Below, piece after piece: positions 25,326 to 35,917 of a DNA stretch of 64,000 bases; positions within the stretch are counted from its first letter, which is position 1, and each line of letters starts with the position of its first letter. A program made the position numbers and the translations under genes. The DNA comes from Diphasiastrum complanatum (lineage: Eukaryota > Streptophyta > Lycopodiopsida > Lycopodiales > Lycopodiaceae). A model generated the notes under the pieces. It was given only the letters and a program-made list of their open reading frames with translations, searched no databases and was not told the origin of the DNA. The stretch lies in the NCBI GenBank assembly GCA_029204225.1, contig CM055095.1, positions 50,662,841 through 50,726,840 on the forward strand, given 5' to 3'.

Positions 25326-26907
25326 TCTAGAAGGATCTACAAAAGATCTAGCTCACAAACCTAAGAATCAATCTTCACAGTAATGACTAGTCACTTGGAA
25401 ACTTTGCTTTGATCACTAAGACAAAAGCACACAATCTTTGAATCAAATCACTAAAGAAATCAGATCCAATCTCCTATTGGACTCATCGAATACCTATGAC
25501 TCTTCCTTTTGAAAGTTGAAATGCATATGAAAAAGATTTGACACCTAGATTTTCCTTTTCACTTGACTAGTTCTCTCAACACTTGAGATTCTTGAACAAA
25601 AGATGGGTTTTGTTTCAAACACATGAAAATCAAACTTAATCACTTCTTTTGGACTCACTCTTGACCCAAATAATCTCACTCTTGAGATTTAGAATGAATT
25701 TGATTTGATTTGAAAACAAACTATACCACCAATTTTTCACAAAGCTTAAAAATTTAGACAACTAGAGATTCACAAAGATCTCAACCATGCATGAATACTC
25801 AAATATGGACTCCTCGTTCTAGACATCTAATGGGATCACAAATTGAACCTCACACTCTCACAAAGAAAGTTGAATAGAACTAATTTGAGTTTCATACATA
25901 CTATGTCAATTTTTGCTCAACAAATTGAATTCAATCACTCCTATTGGATTCCACCAATTACTCTACCTTTTAAGACTTGGAATGAAATTCAAAATCAAAG
26001 GTTGTGATTTTTCTCACTAAGATATTGTGCTTCAAAGAGCTAATGCCACTTAGAAAGATTTGATCACATAGGAGAAGACAAACTCTCCACCAATAACAAC
26101 ACAAAATGAGCTTCTAGATCTTGCCCTCTACAAAGGAAGGAACTCTTAGAAAATTGGATCTCTCTCTACACATTTGTCATAGACACCTTAATGACTCTTT
26201 TCAAACCTTAAAATCACTCAAACAAATTGAGTAGGGTTGAACAATGTGACTTGGATCTCAATCTCTTTTCTAGGACTCTCAATTTAAGCCAATCTATGTA
26301 AAATTCTACAAAAGATTTGCATAGATGCTCTATATGCACTAGAAACTCTCAAAGGTTTCACTTGGAGGACAGATCCAATGATGTTTTCTAGCAAATTGAT
26401 GCTTCTAAACTTGACCCTATCACTCTTGAACAAATCAAGAGTGATGGTACAATGGATTTCATCCTCTCACCTTGCATATCACTCCTTAATCTATGATTTT
26501 TGGAAAAATCTCTCTCAACTTCAACATGCACTCAAAAAATCAGAGATAATCAATTAATGCACCTAATTCAAGCTTCAAATTTAATTTTTTGGCTGATCTA
26601 TTCCAAGAACTAATCAGATATTAGATTCTCCATAGAAAATGCTTGATTTTGCACTAAAAATCAGTCAAATTGGGTGTGTGGGTCAAATTGTACAAATTTT
26701 TGAGATTTCTCAGCCAAAACCAGAGCTGTATGACCTCACACGTGTGAAAAGAGTTCCTACAACCCACAACAAGATCTGGACCAAAACTTTTGAGGATAGC
26801 TATCAAATCCAACTCGCTACACAAAATTTGACTAGTTTCCAAAAAACTGCTAATTTTGGCTTTGATTTGGATTAACCCTATCAATTTCAACAAAAACTAT
26901 TGTACTT
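25326..26907 (-). other. Leader of E5, no gene seen
   Basis: AT-rich sequence between the primer binding site and the first long ORF of E5. It is rich in short CTC/GAG-containing phrases (for example ACTCTTGA recurring) but has no defined repeat or coding family. Confidence 0.5.
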
Positions 26908-26920
26908 GGCTCTGATACCA
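26908..26920 (-). other. Primer binding site of E5
   Basis: On minus: TGGTATCAGAGCC, abutting the LTR end TTTGCACA. This fixes the element's orientation. Confidence 0.85.
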
Positions 26921-27014
26921 TGTGCAAAAAGTACAAAAAGGACCAAGAGTGGATCCTAATCTGATCCTAATCTGATCCTTCAAGTCAATGTAGCAATTCT
27001 TCTATATAGATGCT

Positions 27015-27958
27015 GTTTCTGAATTTGACATGACTGATCTGGACAAAGCTCACTTCTGTCTGGACATTCAAATCCACAGAAACAGAACGAGACAATTGAT
27101 CTATATCACTCAACAAAGGTATCTTCACAATGTTCTTAGCATATACAATCTAATGAATTGTAAGTTAGCTCACTCACCAATGGATCCAGGCCTGCGTTTG
27201 TCAAAGGACCAATGTCCCCAGACCAAGCAGGAAGAGGAGAAAATGAGAGAGTATCCTTATCAATCGATACTTGGATCTCTCATATACACAATGGTCTGTA
27301 CAAGACCTGGCATCTCTTTTGCAGTAAGCTCACTCAGCCAATATATGGCTAATCCTGGCATTACCCATTGGAAGGCTCTCATAAGAGTCATGAGGTATAT
27401 TCGAGCTACCATGGACCAGTGCATATGCTATGGAGAAGTCAGTAATGATAATCTTCATCAGCTCAATGGATATTATGATGCAAGCTGGGGAAGAGATGTA
27501 GACAATCGTAAGTCCACATCAGGATTTACATTCTTCTTCAACGACGGTCCTATCTCATGGAAGAGTCGTAAGCAAACCTCTATCGCCCTTTCATCTACAA
27601 AAGCAGAATACATTGCCGCTTCGCAATCTTTTAAAGAAGCATTTTGGTTGAGAAATTTATTGTCAGACATTAGTTTGTATCAGTACAGCCCAACAATTAT
27701 ATTATGTGATAATCAGAGTGCTATTGCCTTATCGGCCAACCCTAAATTTCACTCTAGGAGTAAGCACATTGAAATCCGATATCACTACATCAGGGGAAAG
27801 GTTCTTGACAAGGAGGTAAGCTTAGCGTATTGTAGAACGCAAGACATGGTTGCAGATATATTCACAAAGACATTAAGTGTTAATGCACACAACAAGTTTT
27901 GTGCTTTGCTTAGTCTGAAGATCAAGGCATTCACAGATCCAGATCATAGTAAGGGGGG
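27015..27958 (+). pseudogene. Copia RT C-terminus and RNase H (element D)
   Basis: Resumes with EFDMTDLDKAHFCLDIQI (end of RT) and continues through RNase H with the acidic residues in GYYDASWG, STKAEYIAA and CDNQSAIAL, then KHIEIRYHYIR and MVADIFTKTL. The frame is open to the polypurine tract and even into the LTR, in contrast to the broken gag and integrase. It lacks the catalytic RT core because of the E5 insertion and deletion. Confidence 0.85.
27948..27958 (+). other. Polypurine tract of copia D
   Basis: AGTAAGGGGGG immediately before the TGTTGGATTT start of the right LTR. Confidence 0.8.
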
Positions 27959-29169
27959 TGTTGGATTTATCTCCTTTACTCTCCTAAATCCTATGTTAAT
28001 CTGCCTCCATTCATGTTGTTGTATTTTACTTGTGTTGTCACACAGTCTGCATATTTACATGTAAAATAAGACAGGCAAAAAACGCGACTGTCTGTGTAAA
28101 TATGAGTAAATTTCCACAGGCGAAAAAGATGACACTTTGTTTTTACACGTGATTTGTGATAGACGAAAAAGGTGACACTGCCCTACAAATCCCAAAGGTG
28201 TCCTACAAATGCCAAAGGTGCCCTTATAAAAAAGCGAAGGTACCTTGTAACTCAATTTTTAAGGCATTTGTAAGAGTGCAAACATTAATTTTAGCGAAGG
28301 CTGACGTCGCGACCTTCTCACGCTCATCCCATGCATTGTGCAATCAAATTTGACAACGACAACAACCACCCACGATCTCGCACAGATAGCACATCCACTT
28401 TTGTACCTTCTTCATCTGCACACCTGTAAAAATTATGTATATATTGAATACCATCTGTGTATTCAAACAATGCGTATCAGAACGACATCAGAATAGAAGA
28501 GAGAGAACGAAACATCACTGATAATCAGAGATAGACATCGTAGATGCTTTCATGCATTGATTCCTTTCTTCCAAATGTATTGTAAGTACTAGGTTCTTTA
28601 CAGATTGTGTGATTAGCTTTGTGAAGCACGCGGTTATGTCCGCTATTGTTTTGTGCTCACCTGCAATATTGACTTGTATATTTTGTTATACTTAATCTGA
28701 TTACAACTCTGTTTGTTCTGCGTTCAGATTTGTGTCAATATTGCAATGCTTTCCTACATTTTGTTTGGCTTTCTGATTACTTAATCTGGTAGTCTGCTCT
28801 TTGCAAATTATTATTAGTCTGGCTGTTCGCAACTAATATTTAGTCTTGCTCTTCGTGACTGATTATTAGTCTAGCTCTTCGCAAAGAATTCGCGGCTAAT
28901 AATTTGTCTAGCTGTTCGCAACATATTATCTTTCTGATATTTTGATGCTTAATGTTTGGCTACGTAATCAGATCAAACACGATTTCTATCACTAATGTTC
29001 TGTTTGAGTTTGATAGGCGTAGTCATGCTTGAGAAAAGAATGAGATAGCTTATTCCACTGCGTACGAACAATTTCTGTTCGAGTTCATTTCTTTTTTGAG
29101 TTTCGAGTTCACTTCTTTTCGTGTTTGTTTTCTTTTCGAGTTATCTTCTTCACGCCCCTCTTTCCAACA
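27959..29169 (+). mobile_element. Right LTR of copia D
   Basis: About 1211 bp, TGTTGGATTT to TTCCAACA. It aligns along its length with 18626-19857, including the AGGCGAAAAA-type boxes and the TAGTCTAGCTCTTCGC array (about 28795-28930). Confidence 0.85.
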
Positions 29170-29310
29170 TTCGGGGCATTGGCATGCCAAGGCGGGCGCC
29201 AGGACAACATTCCAGCAAGGGAAGCTGAGACTTGGTTGGAGCTCACCCTGAGTCGCAACCCGCATTCCCCTATAGTATTGGTGGGATTCGCCACCTCCCC
29301 TCATACCTCT
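29170..29310 (-). mobile_element. Fragment of gypsy LTR C in reverse orientation
   Basis: Its reverse complement matches about 1640-1780 (for example CCAATACTATAGGGG and CGGGTTGCGACTCAGGG). It abuts the right LTR of copia D. The left flank of copia D has no matching piece, so D was not simply inserted into this LTR as seen now. Confidence 0.75.
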
Positions 29311-29901
29311 TTCACGAGCAAACTTTTCATGGTTTCCAAATGTCATGAAATCTAGTTGGTTTCGAAGCTCCTTTTTCTAGATTGACTTTTTTCATTTTCC
29401 TTTGTCGATTTTACAATGTTCTTATCTCCTCTGTTATCTTGGAATTTGGTGCAGTTAAAAGCAACAACGGTCGGTTTTATATGCCCAATACTCTACAATA
29501 TATACTTTTGTAATCATTACTCAATAATAATAATAATAAAATTCCCATTATAAGTCATTACATTTGAATTTTCTTTTATTAATTTTAGAGTCACTATAGA
29601 GAGAGGGGGAGTGTCGTTAGTAAAGGAAAAAAGAAAATCTATAAAATAAACTTACCTAAATATGCTTTAACTAGGGCAGGGCCATGTGGCCTTGCCACTT
29701 CCCCTTGGTTTTTTCTTGCTTTGCAAAGGCAATTTTATGTGTTGAGGTCATTTTTAGATTCTCAAGCGTGTTCTTGTTGCTTTGTCTGCCTTTTTTGATA
29801 CATGCAATAAGTTGAAAATTAATCTTTTTCATCAGAATCTACAAGTAAAGTCTCCTCTTTTGTCGTACATGCATCCAACTAGCTAGCTAAGCTTCTAAAT
29901 A
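29311..29901. other. Unassigned stretch
   Basis: AT-rich, with a short (AAT)n near 29524. No gene or element end recognised. Confidence 0.4.
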
Positions 29902-30899
29902 CTAAAATTGCTTTGAGCTTGATGATGCATCCACCTCCTTGGCCTCCTTTTGATGATTCTTCTTAGCTCCATTAGTCTTCTTCTTGCCTTTGAATGAGAT
30001 ATTTGCTTTCTCATCTCCATCTTGGAGTGACAAGGAGTTCATCCTAGCCTTTGTGTGGAGCATCCTACACTCTTCAGCTACAAGTACACTATGAAGTTTA
30101 TCAATTGTAGGCAAAGTGTCTTGGCTGGCAAAGCTTTGGACCAAATTTGTGAATTCATCACCTAGGCCATTTAGGACCACTTGGACAAGCTCATTATCTT
30201 GAATCTTCTCTCCAATAGAGGATAACTCTTTGTTGAGAGACTTGATTCTAAGCACATAATCTTGTGCATTTTGCTCACTTTTTCTCATGCTTTTCAAAAT
30301 TTGATTTCTAATCTTCAAGTGGCAAAAAGAAGGATAGGTCAAAGCTCAAGTGCTTCTATTTGTGGCATCAAAGGACACTTTGCAAGTGAGTGCTACAAGA
30401 AGAAGAGAGATCAAGGAGACAAGCAAGGTAACATTACTATTGATGAGAATGGTTTGGATGTTCAAAATGCAAATGATGATGATGCTTTTGTGATGTCTTC
30501 ATGTATGCTTGCTAATGATGGAGATCTAGATCCATGGTGGATTGATAGTGGAGCAAGTTCACACGTGACCTTTCACAAAGAGTATTTCACTTCTTTACAA
30601 GTGTTATTGGATTCATAAATGGATGTCAATGAATCTCATGCCTCTTTGGCCGATGTACAAGAAGAAACTTCTTTCAAAAGATCATTACTAGCACTCATTT
30701 TAATGCAATGAAGTGCTAGCCTAGCTTTCTTCTTGTATCTAATCAACTCTTGTGCACCAAGAGGTTCATCCTCTTCAAGCACAAATTCATAGAGGTCTTG
30801 GAGCACCATCAGTGATTCTATTTTACCTTTCAAACGGAATAATTTGTAGACTTTAATCTTTCACTAAATTCTAGAAGGAAAGCACCAATTGTTCCCATC
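29902..30899 (-). pseudogene. Copia gag F carrying a reversed segment
   Basis: Minus-strand gag. The N-terminal part (30899 to about 30601) shows VLQDLYEFVL and ASNDLLKEVSSCTSAKEA, with Trp-to-stop changes. The C-terminal part (about 30318-29902) shows LKIRNQILKSMRKSEQNA and VLNGLGDEF. The two halves are separated by about 283 bp that read as zinc knuckle and protease on the opposite strand. Related to the gag of element I. Confidence 0.75.
30318..30600 (+). mobile_element. Reversed copia zinc-knuckle and protease segment inside gag F
   Basis: On the plus strand it encodes CGIKGHFASECYKKKRDQGD and WWIDSGASSHVTFHKEYF. It is close to the reverse complement of about 35850-36120 in element I. 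The segment is bordered by CAAGTG on both sides (about 30317 and 30599). The left border shares TCTTCAAGTG with the gag sequence, suggesting a microhomology-guided join. Confidence 0.7.
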
Positions 30900-31895
30900 T
30901 TCCTAATGAATTATACAAACAAATGCTCAAAAAATTGGTTTTGATTTGAACCTAGAAACTCACAAAGGTCTCTCTCTACTTGATTGTCTCAAATTTGGCT
31001 TCTAGCCCACTCAATGGACTTCTAGCTATAGTTCTAACACTCCCTCACAAGAATGAAATGTAAAAAGACCCTTTGTAAAGATTCTTTTTATATTTTTTCT
31101 CAAATTTTTCTTACACATGGACCAATCAAAACACTCAAATTTGAAATCTACGTAACGTAACTTTTTGAGTCCACATTTTGATTCCATAATAAAAGAGGAA
31201 TAAATTTTTTAGTGGTAAGTCCGAATTTAGCGGAGTTTGGTGCATTAGAAAGTGCTCAACAAGAGCTTTCCAATGATATGTTAGATGGCATACTTTTGAG
31301 CTACAATTACAAAGTTATGGCAAGTCAAAAGTATTAGTGTTATAATATTTTAATAATAAAAAAGGCATCTTGCACGAATTCTTAAAGGGTCTTTTTGGAA
31401 CTCAAAACTCCTCTCAAGCAACTATCAAATCAAGTCAATTTTGACTATTTTTGGACAAAAATTGGCTAAATACTTGCTCCTTTTTCTTAATGTTTTTTCA
31501 AGACCTATTAATCACTATAAGAGGGCTTGATCCCAGCCTCATAGATTGTATGACACAAAGTTAGTTTGGACCCAATATTTAGAGCCAAAAGCATCTTGGG
31601 CACTTAGCCATGCATAGCCCTAAGTTCCCTATACATAGATTCACCTGGAATAGAGTCCTAAGCATGGACCACAACTCTACACATGCACACATTGTCTCAT
31701 ACCTTGTCTAAACTCCATTTAGTGTGTTTTGGGCCTCACAAGGATATTAGTTACTTTCGGGTCACGTCCAGTATGACATGGCATAACTAATAGCTTGTTC
31801 CACTGGAGTATCGTGTATCCAAGACTAGGAGTATACTGTATCCTATGTACTGGTCATGGACATAACTTTCTTCCCTCCTTAAATTGTTTCTATCC
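30900..31895. other. Non-coding retroelement-derived stretch
   Basis: Includes GAGGGAG then TGTTAGAAC on the minus strand at about 31045-31029, resembling a polypurine tract plus LTR start. Another purine tract on minus lies near 31868-31888, just beyond gypsy fragment G. LTR boundaries could not be proved. Confidence 0.4.
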
Positions 31896-32590
31896 CTAGA
31901 AACTAAAATTCGAGAAATTCTTCTTTATGCTATCAACTCTCTCCCATAAATCATCATCCTCAGTATGACCTTTCCACCAAATTAAGCACTTAGAGATAGA
32001 ACGATTTCTCAATTGTTTATCTCTGGTTCTGAACACTTTATCAGGCTCCAAAGGTACGCTAAGCGACAAATCTTTCAAATGGAATAAATCCTCATCCGAT
32101 CCAACTATATCACCATCATGTAAACTTAGTTGCAAACGACTTACATGAAATACTGGGTGTGCAGTCGATTTTCCTTGAAGATCAAGCTCATACGCCAAAG
32201 AACCAATTATACGTACAATCCTGAAAGGTCCACAATAGAGTAGACAATTTATAATGCTTCCTTGTACGTAACGTCTTAGAATTTTTTGAAATTCTAAGAT
32301 ATACCCAGTCATCAACTTTAAAATCTCTTGGAGATCTCTTAAAATCAGTATAGTATTTAGCTTTATCTTGAGCACTTCGGATACTATCCTTAGCCACTTG
32401 CAACATTTCTTGCATATCATGCAAAAAATCAGCAACCTTCTGGATCTTAGTAGACTTCGTCTCAACATTTATTGGGAAACTGTACATAAGCATAAAAGGA
32501 CTGTAACCTGTAGCCAAATGTTTTCTACTATCATATGCAAACTCAACTAGTGGGAGATAATCTTCCCAATGAATGTTAGAAATCAATGAT
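31896..32590 (-). pseudogene. Gypsy integrase C-terminus and chromodomain fragment G
   Basis: Two overlapping minus frames give HWEDYLPLVEFAYDSRKH, SPFMLMY, then GPFRIVRIIGSLAYELDL, HPVFHVSRLQ and a chromodomain-like CLIWWKGHTEDDDLWE. A frameshift lies near 32200-32300. The fragment stops at about 32590, where the LTR of copia H begins, so H probably inserted into it and the upstream part was lost. Confidence 0.8.
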
Positions 32591-32599
32591 AAACTTCAT

Positions 32600-32831
32600 T
32601 GTTACACTTCTTAGGTACTATTTACGATGTACTTTATTACTAGCTGTAACTAGCCGTTGGCTAGTCTAGTAGTGTATTCCTAGGTCTCCCTCTCTATTAG
32701 GGTTCAGGGTTTATATGTACATTTTACATTCAGTATGTTAGGGTGATAGATTTATAGTGCATGTTCTTCTTCCGGCTTCTTTGGTGATTGCTTATGGTGA
32801 ATGCTTGATGTTGCATATCTGATTCTTGACA
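32600..32831 (+). mobile_element. Short LTR of copia H
   Basis: 232 bp, TGTTACACTTC to TTCTTGACA, directly followed by a tRNA-iMet primer binding site. The short length is typical of some copia families. No matching right LTR is present. Confidence 0.7.
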
Positions 32832-32843
32832 TGGTATCAGAGC
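32832..32843 (+). other. Primer binding site of copia H
   Basis: TGGTATCAGAGC adjacent to the LTR end. Confidence 0.85.
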
Positions 32844-33015
32844 GGCAATAGTCCTGCGTGTCTGATCAGTGGATACAGCTTGTCACAGGCTCTGCAACGA
32901 AGTGAGAAAGTCCTTCACAGGAGGTGAAAGCTTGGAGGGATAAAAACGGCTGGAAGAAATTCTTCTTTGGTGTATTTTGCAGGTTTGGAGCTCAGAATCA
33001 TCAGTGGGGAACGAA

Positions 33016-33220
33016 GACACGGTCTCGGAGGCATCAGAAAGGCCAGGGCAGTATCAAACAAGTGGAAAATATGTTGAGTGGGGAGATTTTTACAATACTT
33101 CCTAGTTGTTGTGAAAAGCACAGTCCCGGAGGCATCCAAAAGGCTAGGGCAACATCAGACATATTGAAAAATTGTTGAGTGGGGAAGGTTCTTACAATAC
33201 TTCCTAATTGTTGTGGAAAG
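33016..33220 (+). repeat. Tandem duplication of about 101 bp in the leader of H
   Basis: GTTGAGTGGGGA followed by TTACAATACTTCCTA occurs at about 33073 and 33174. The preceding GGAGGCATC box occurs at about 33027 and 33128. Confidence 0.8.
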
Positions 33221-33474
33221 TGCTATTTGTGTGAGAGGTTTGTCAAGAAATCTCTCATTTGTCTGCTTGGAGTACCACAAATCACACTAGATAGTATCTA
33301 ATACTGTCATTTAGAGTTAGGAAGCTTCATACTTTTCACATTACTGATATCTGTCTGTTTGAACGATCACTCGTTTCAAAATCCAAGCAAAGAGGAGACG
33401 GCGTAGCCGCCACGCCGAAGTAGAAAATCTAGAATATTCCCTCTGAAAAACTCTTATATTCTCTCTTTTTATCA

Positions 33475-33712
33475 ATATCGGATCCAAGCGTGCTAGCTGA
33501 AGAGAAACCCGAGCAATCGTAATCTGCGCTCCAGTTCGATATTGTCCGTATCGATATCGGATCCAAGCGCATGAGCTAAAGTGAATTCTGAGCAGTTGTA
33601 CATCCGTGCTCCAGTCCGATATCGCATGCTCCAATATCGGATCCACGCGCACAAGTTAAAGAGGATCCTGAGCAGCCGTACTTCCGCGTTCCATTCCAAT
33701 ATCAGGTGTATA
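33475..33712 (+). repeat. Three-copy tandem repeat of about 79 bp in the leader of H
   Basis: Units starting ATATCGGATCCA begin at 33475, 33554 and 33634. Each continues with a GAGCA box and a TTCCGATAT-like end. Copies differ by many substitutions. Confidence 0.85.
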
Positions 33713-33773
33713 ACCAAAAATTTATAGTTCTGTGGTGTGTTAAATTTTGTGATCCAGACTCATCTATCCAGTA

Positions 33774-34537
33774 ATGGCAACTCTAAGCGAGAGTGTCCTC
33801 AATGAGTCAAGCAAATTGGAAGGAGCCGGCAACTATGCAGTTTGAAAATTCAAACTGAAGAACATTTTGATGGAAAAGGAGCTATGGGAGATCGTGACAG
33901 GTGAAGAGACAAGGCCATTGATTGAAGAAAATCAACGAGCATTTGACAGGAGAAAACAGAAAGCACAGAATGTCATCAACTTATCAGTTAGAGATGCAAT
34001 TATTCCCTACATTTCGGATTCAAAAGGACCAAAAGAAGCATGAGATACGTTGAAGACATTGTTTGAGACCACAAACACATCTCGAGTGCTATCCTTGAAG
34101 ATGAAGCTACACACATTGTGGATGGATGATGGTGCAACTATTGCTAATCACCTACTGAAGATCAAAGAGATTCGTGACCAATTAGCAACAGTTGGAGGGC
34201 GAGTACAGAATTGTGAGATCGTGCAGTTGCCATTGAATAGTTTGAGTGAGTCACATCAGATGTTTGTGACAAGTATAGCCACACGGGAAAATCCTCCAAC
34301 CTATGAAGAGTTAGGTGGATTGATTTTGCAAGAAGAACAATGTCAAGAGAACTTGAGTCATCGCAATAGGAGATTTGATCAAGCTCTTGCAGTCAGGGGA
34401 CGTGGTGGTAGATTTGGTCATGGAAGACACCAATCAAGAGGTGGAAACTCAAATCATGGATCATTCCAACAATTTCAAGAACAATCCAATGATGGCCCAA
34501 ATCGAGGCAATTGGAATCAAGGCCGAGGTCAAGGACG
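33774..34537 (+). pseudogene. Copia gag (element H), truncated
   Basis: Starts ATGGCAACTC. Residues include KELWEIVTGEE, SRVLSLKMKLHTLWM, LLKIKEIRDQLATVGG and an Arg/Gly-rich tail (RGRGGRFGHGRHQSRGG), as in UBN2-type copia gag. In-frame stops interrupt the N-terminal part (near 33844 and 34041). The frame is cut at about 34537, where a truncated LTR of element I is joined. The zinc knuckle and pol are missing. Confidence 0.8.
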
Positions 34538-34679
34538 CTTTCAAAAAGTGTTTATTCAAATGAAATTTAAAATGATAAACTTTGAAAAGTCAATCTTTAA
34601 GTCTAAAACAAGTTTTGGCCTCAATATGTCAAATATGGAAATATTGACAAAATGATCAAAACTAATTGAATCTTTCACA

Positions 34680-34860
34680 CTCCCTCTTCAACTAGTTTTA
34701 GCATAGACTTTGATAGCACTCCAAGTGAAGTCCTATGCTTCATGAACAAGTCCTTTCCCAATGCTTTGGTGAAGATATCAGCTATACATTCCCTTGAAGA
34801 CACATGTTGAAGCTCCACCTCCTTTGCAACTCTCTCACAAAGTGTTGCAATAACATTTTA
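34680..34860 (-). pseudogene. RNase H C-terminal end (element I)
   Basis: On the minus strand it encodes VELQHVSSRECIADIFTKAL, the usual end of copia RNase H, running up to the polypurine tract. It is separated from the integrase remnant by about 370 bp of unassigned sequence; RT is absent. Confidence 0.7.
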
Positions 34861-35229
34861 ATGAGCCATAAAGAATCAAATAGAATGTAAATGAAATGAT
34901 TCCACCATGATTCCAACTCTAAACTCTCTATAAAATACAACAAACAAACAATAAATGTGAGTGATGAACATTTTCTTGCATGTTTCATCTTTCTTTGTCC
35001 TTTGTTGTCATGTATCCACCATGATACTCCATGAATGAGCTCCCATCTCCATCTTGCAATAAGATGTCATCATACCTTGATGACTTGACCATGAATGAGT
35101 GACATATTGAACCTCCAATAACTTCATTTTCATCAGCAAAACAAGCCAAGAATGCTAGTACAAATCCAACATCAAAACAATGCTCACCAATGTACATACA
35201 CTTCATACTTGCTCTTTAGTAGATGGATC

Positions 35230-35905
35230 CAACAAACTACTAAAATCATCAATGAATGCTACATACATCTTAGCTCCACTATTGTTAATTGTAGTAAATC
35301 CATGAATATCCGAATGTACAAGTTGAAAAGGCATTGTAGATTTAGATATAGATCTAGTATAGGGTAGTCTATGTGACTTAGAAAAAACACAAGACTCACA
35401 AACATGGTTGATGCCACTTAAGGAACTTGGAAGACCTACACAATCTTCTTCCTAGCCATTACCTCCAATGACTTGGAGTTGAGGTGTCCCATCCTTTTAT
35501 GCCAAACCTCTTGAATAGGTATTTTCTCCCTTGCAACACATCCAACTTGGTTAGCAATAACACAAGCATCTAGTTTGAACAAATTCCCTTGTCTTTCACC
35601 TTTTCCAATCAAGACATTCTTCCTTTTGATCAAACAAGCATCTCCATCAAACTCCAAATTGAGGCCTTTACTTAGCATTTGACTCACACTAGGCAAATTC
35701 TTGGTAATAGATGGAATAAACAAGACATCCTCCAAATGAACATTCCTATTTGTAGAGAGAGAAATAGGAATTGTGCCAATCCCTTTGATGATTGCACACT
35801 CACCATCATTGGCTGTGTAGATCACCCTCTTGTCATCTCCATATGCCAACAAAGAAGTGAAGTACTCTTTGTGAAAGGTCATGTGTGAACTTGCTCCACT
35901 ATCAA
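35230..35905 (-). pseudogene. Protease, GAG-pre-integrase and integrase start (element I)
   Basis: Begins with RWIDSGASSHMTFHKEYF, then IPSITKNLPSVSQML, VWHKRMGHLNSKSLE (zinc region), CESCVFSKSHR and LVHSDIHG with FIDDFS, the first catalytic Asp region. It ends at a stop near 35210. The remaining integrase core is deleted. Confidence 0.75.
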
Positions 35906-35917
35906 TCCACCGAGGAT

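Larger units (their letters stand above)
22482..26979 (-). mobile_element. Copia-like element E5 nested in copia D
   Basis: Minus-strand LTR element. Its 3' LTR is at 22482-23242 and its polypurine tract follows at 23243 (GAGGAGGAG on minus). The primer binding site TGGTATCAGAGCC is at 26920-26908 (minus). Only the terminal 59 bp of the 5' LTR remain (26921-26979). The rest of that LTR and the RT core of the host element were lost in one deletion with a short CAAG-type microhomology. The internal ORFs carry zinc-binding motifs but no intact pol. Confidence 0.8.
18626..29169 (+). mobile_element. Ty1/copia element D, interrupted by E5
   Basis: Plus-strand copia element of 10.5 kb, including a nested insertion. 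It has a left LTR (18626-19857), a tRNA-iMet-type primer binding site, gag, protease, integrase, the start of RT, then foreign element E5 (22482-26979), then the end of RT, RNase H, a polypurine tract and the right LTR (27959-29169). The order PR-INT-RT-RH is diagnostic of copia. The flanks (CTTAG left, TTCGG right) do not form a clear target duplication. Confidence 0.88.
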
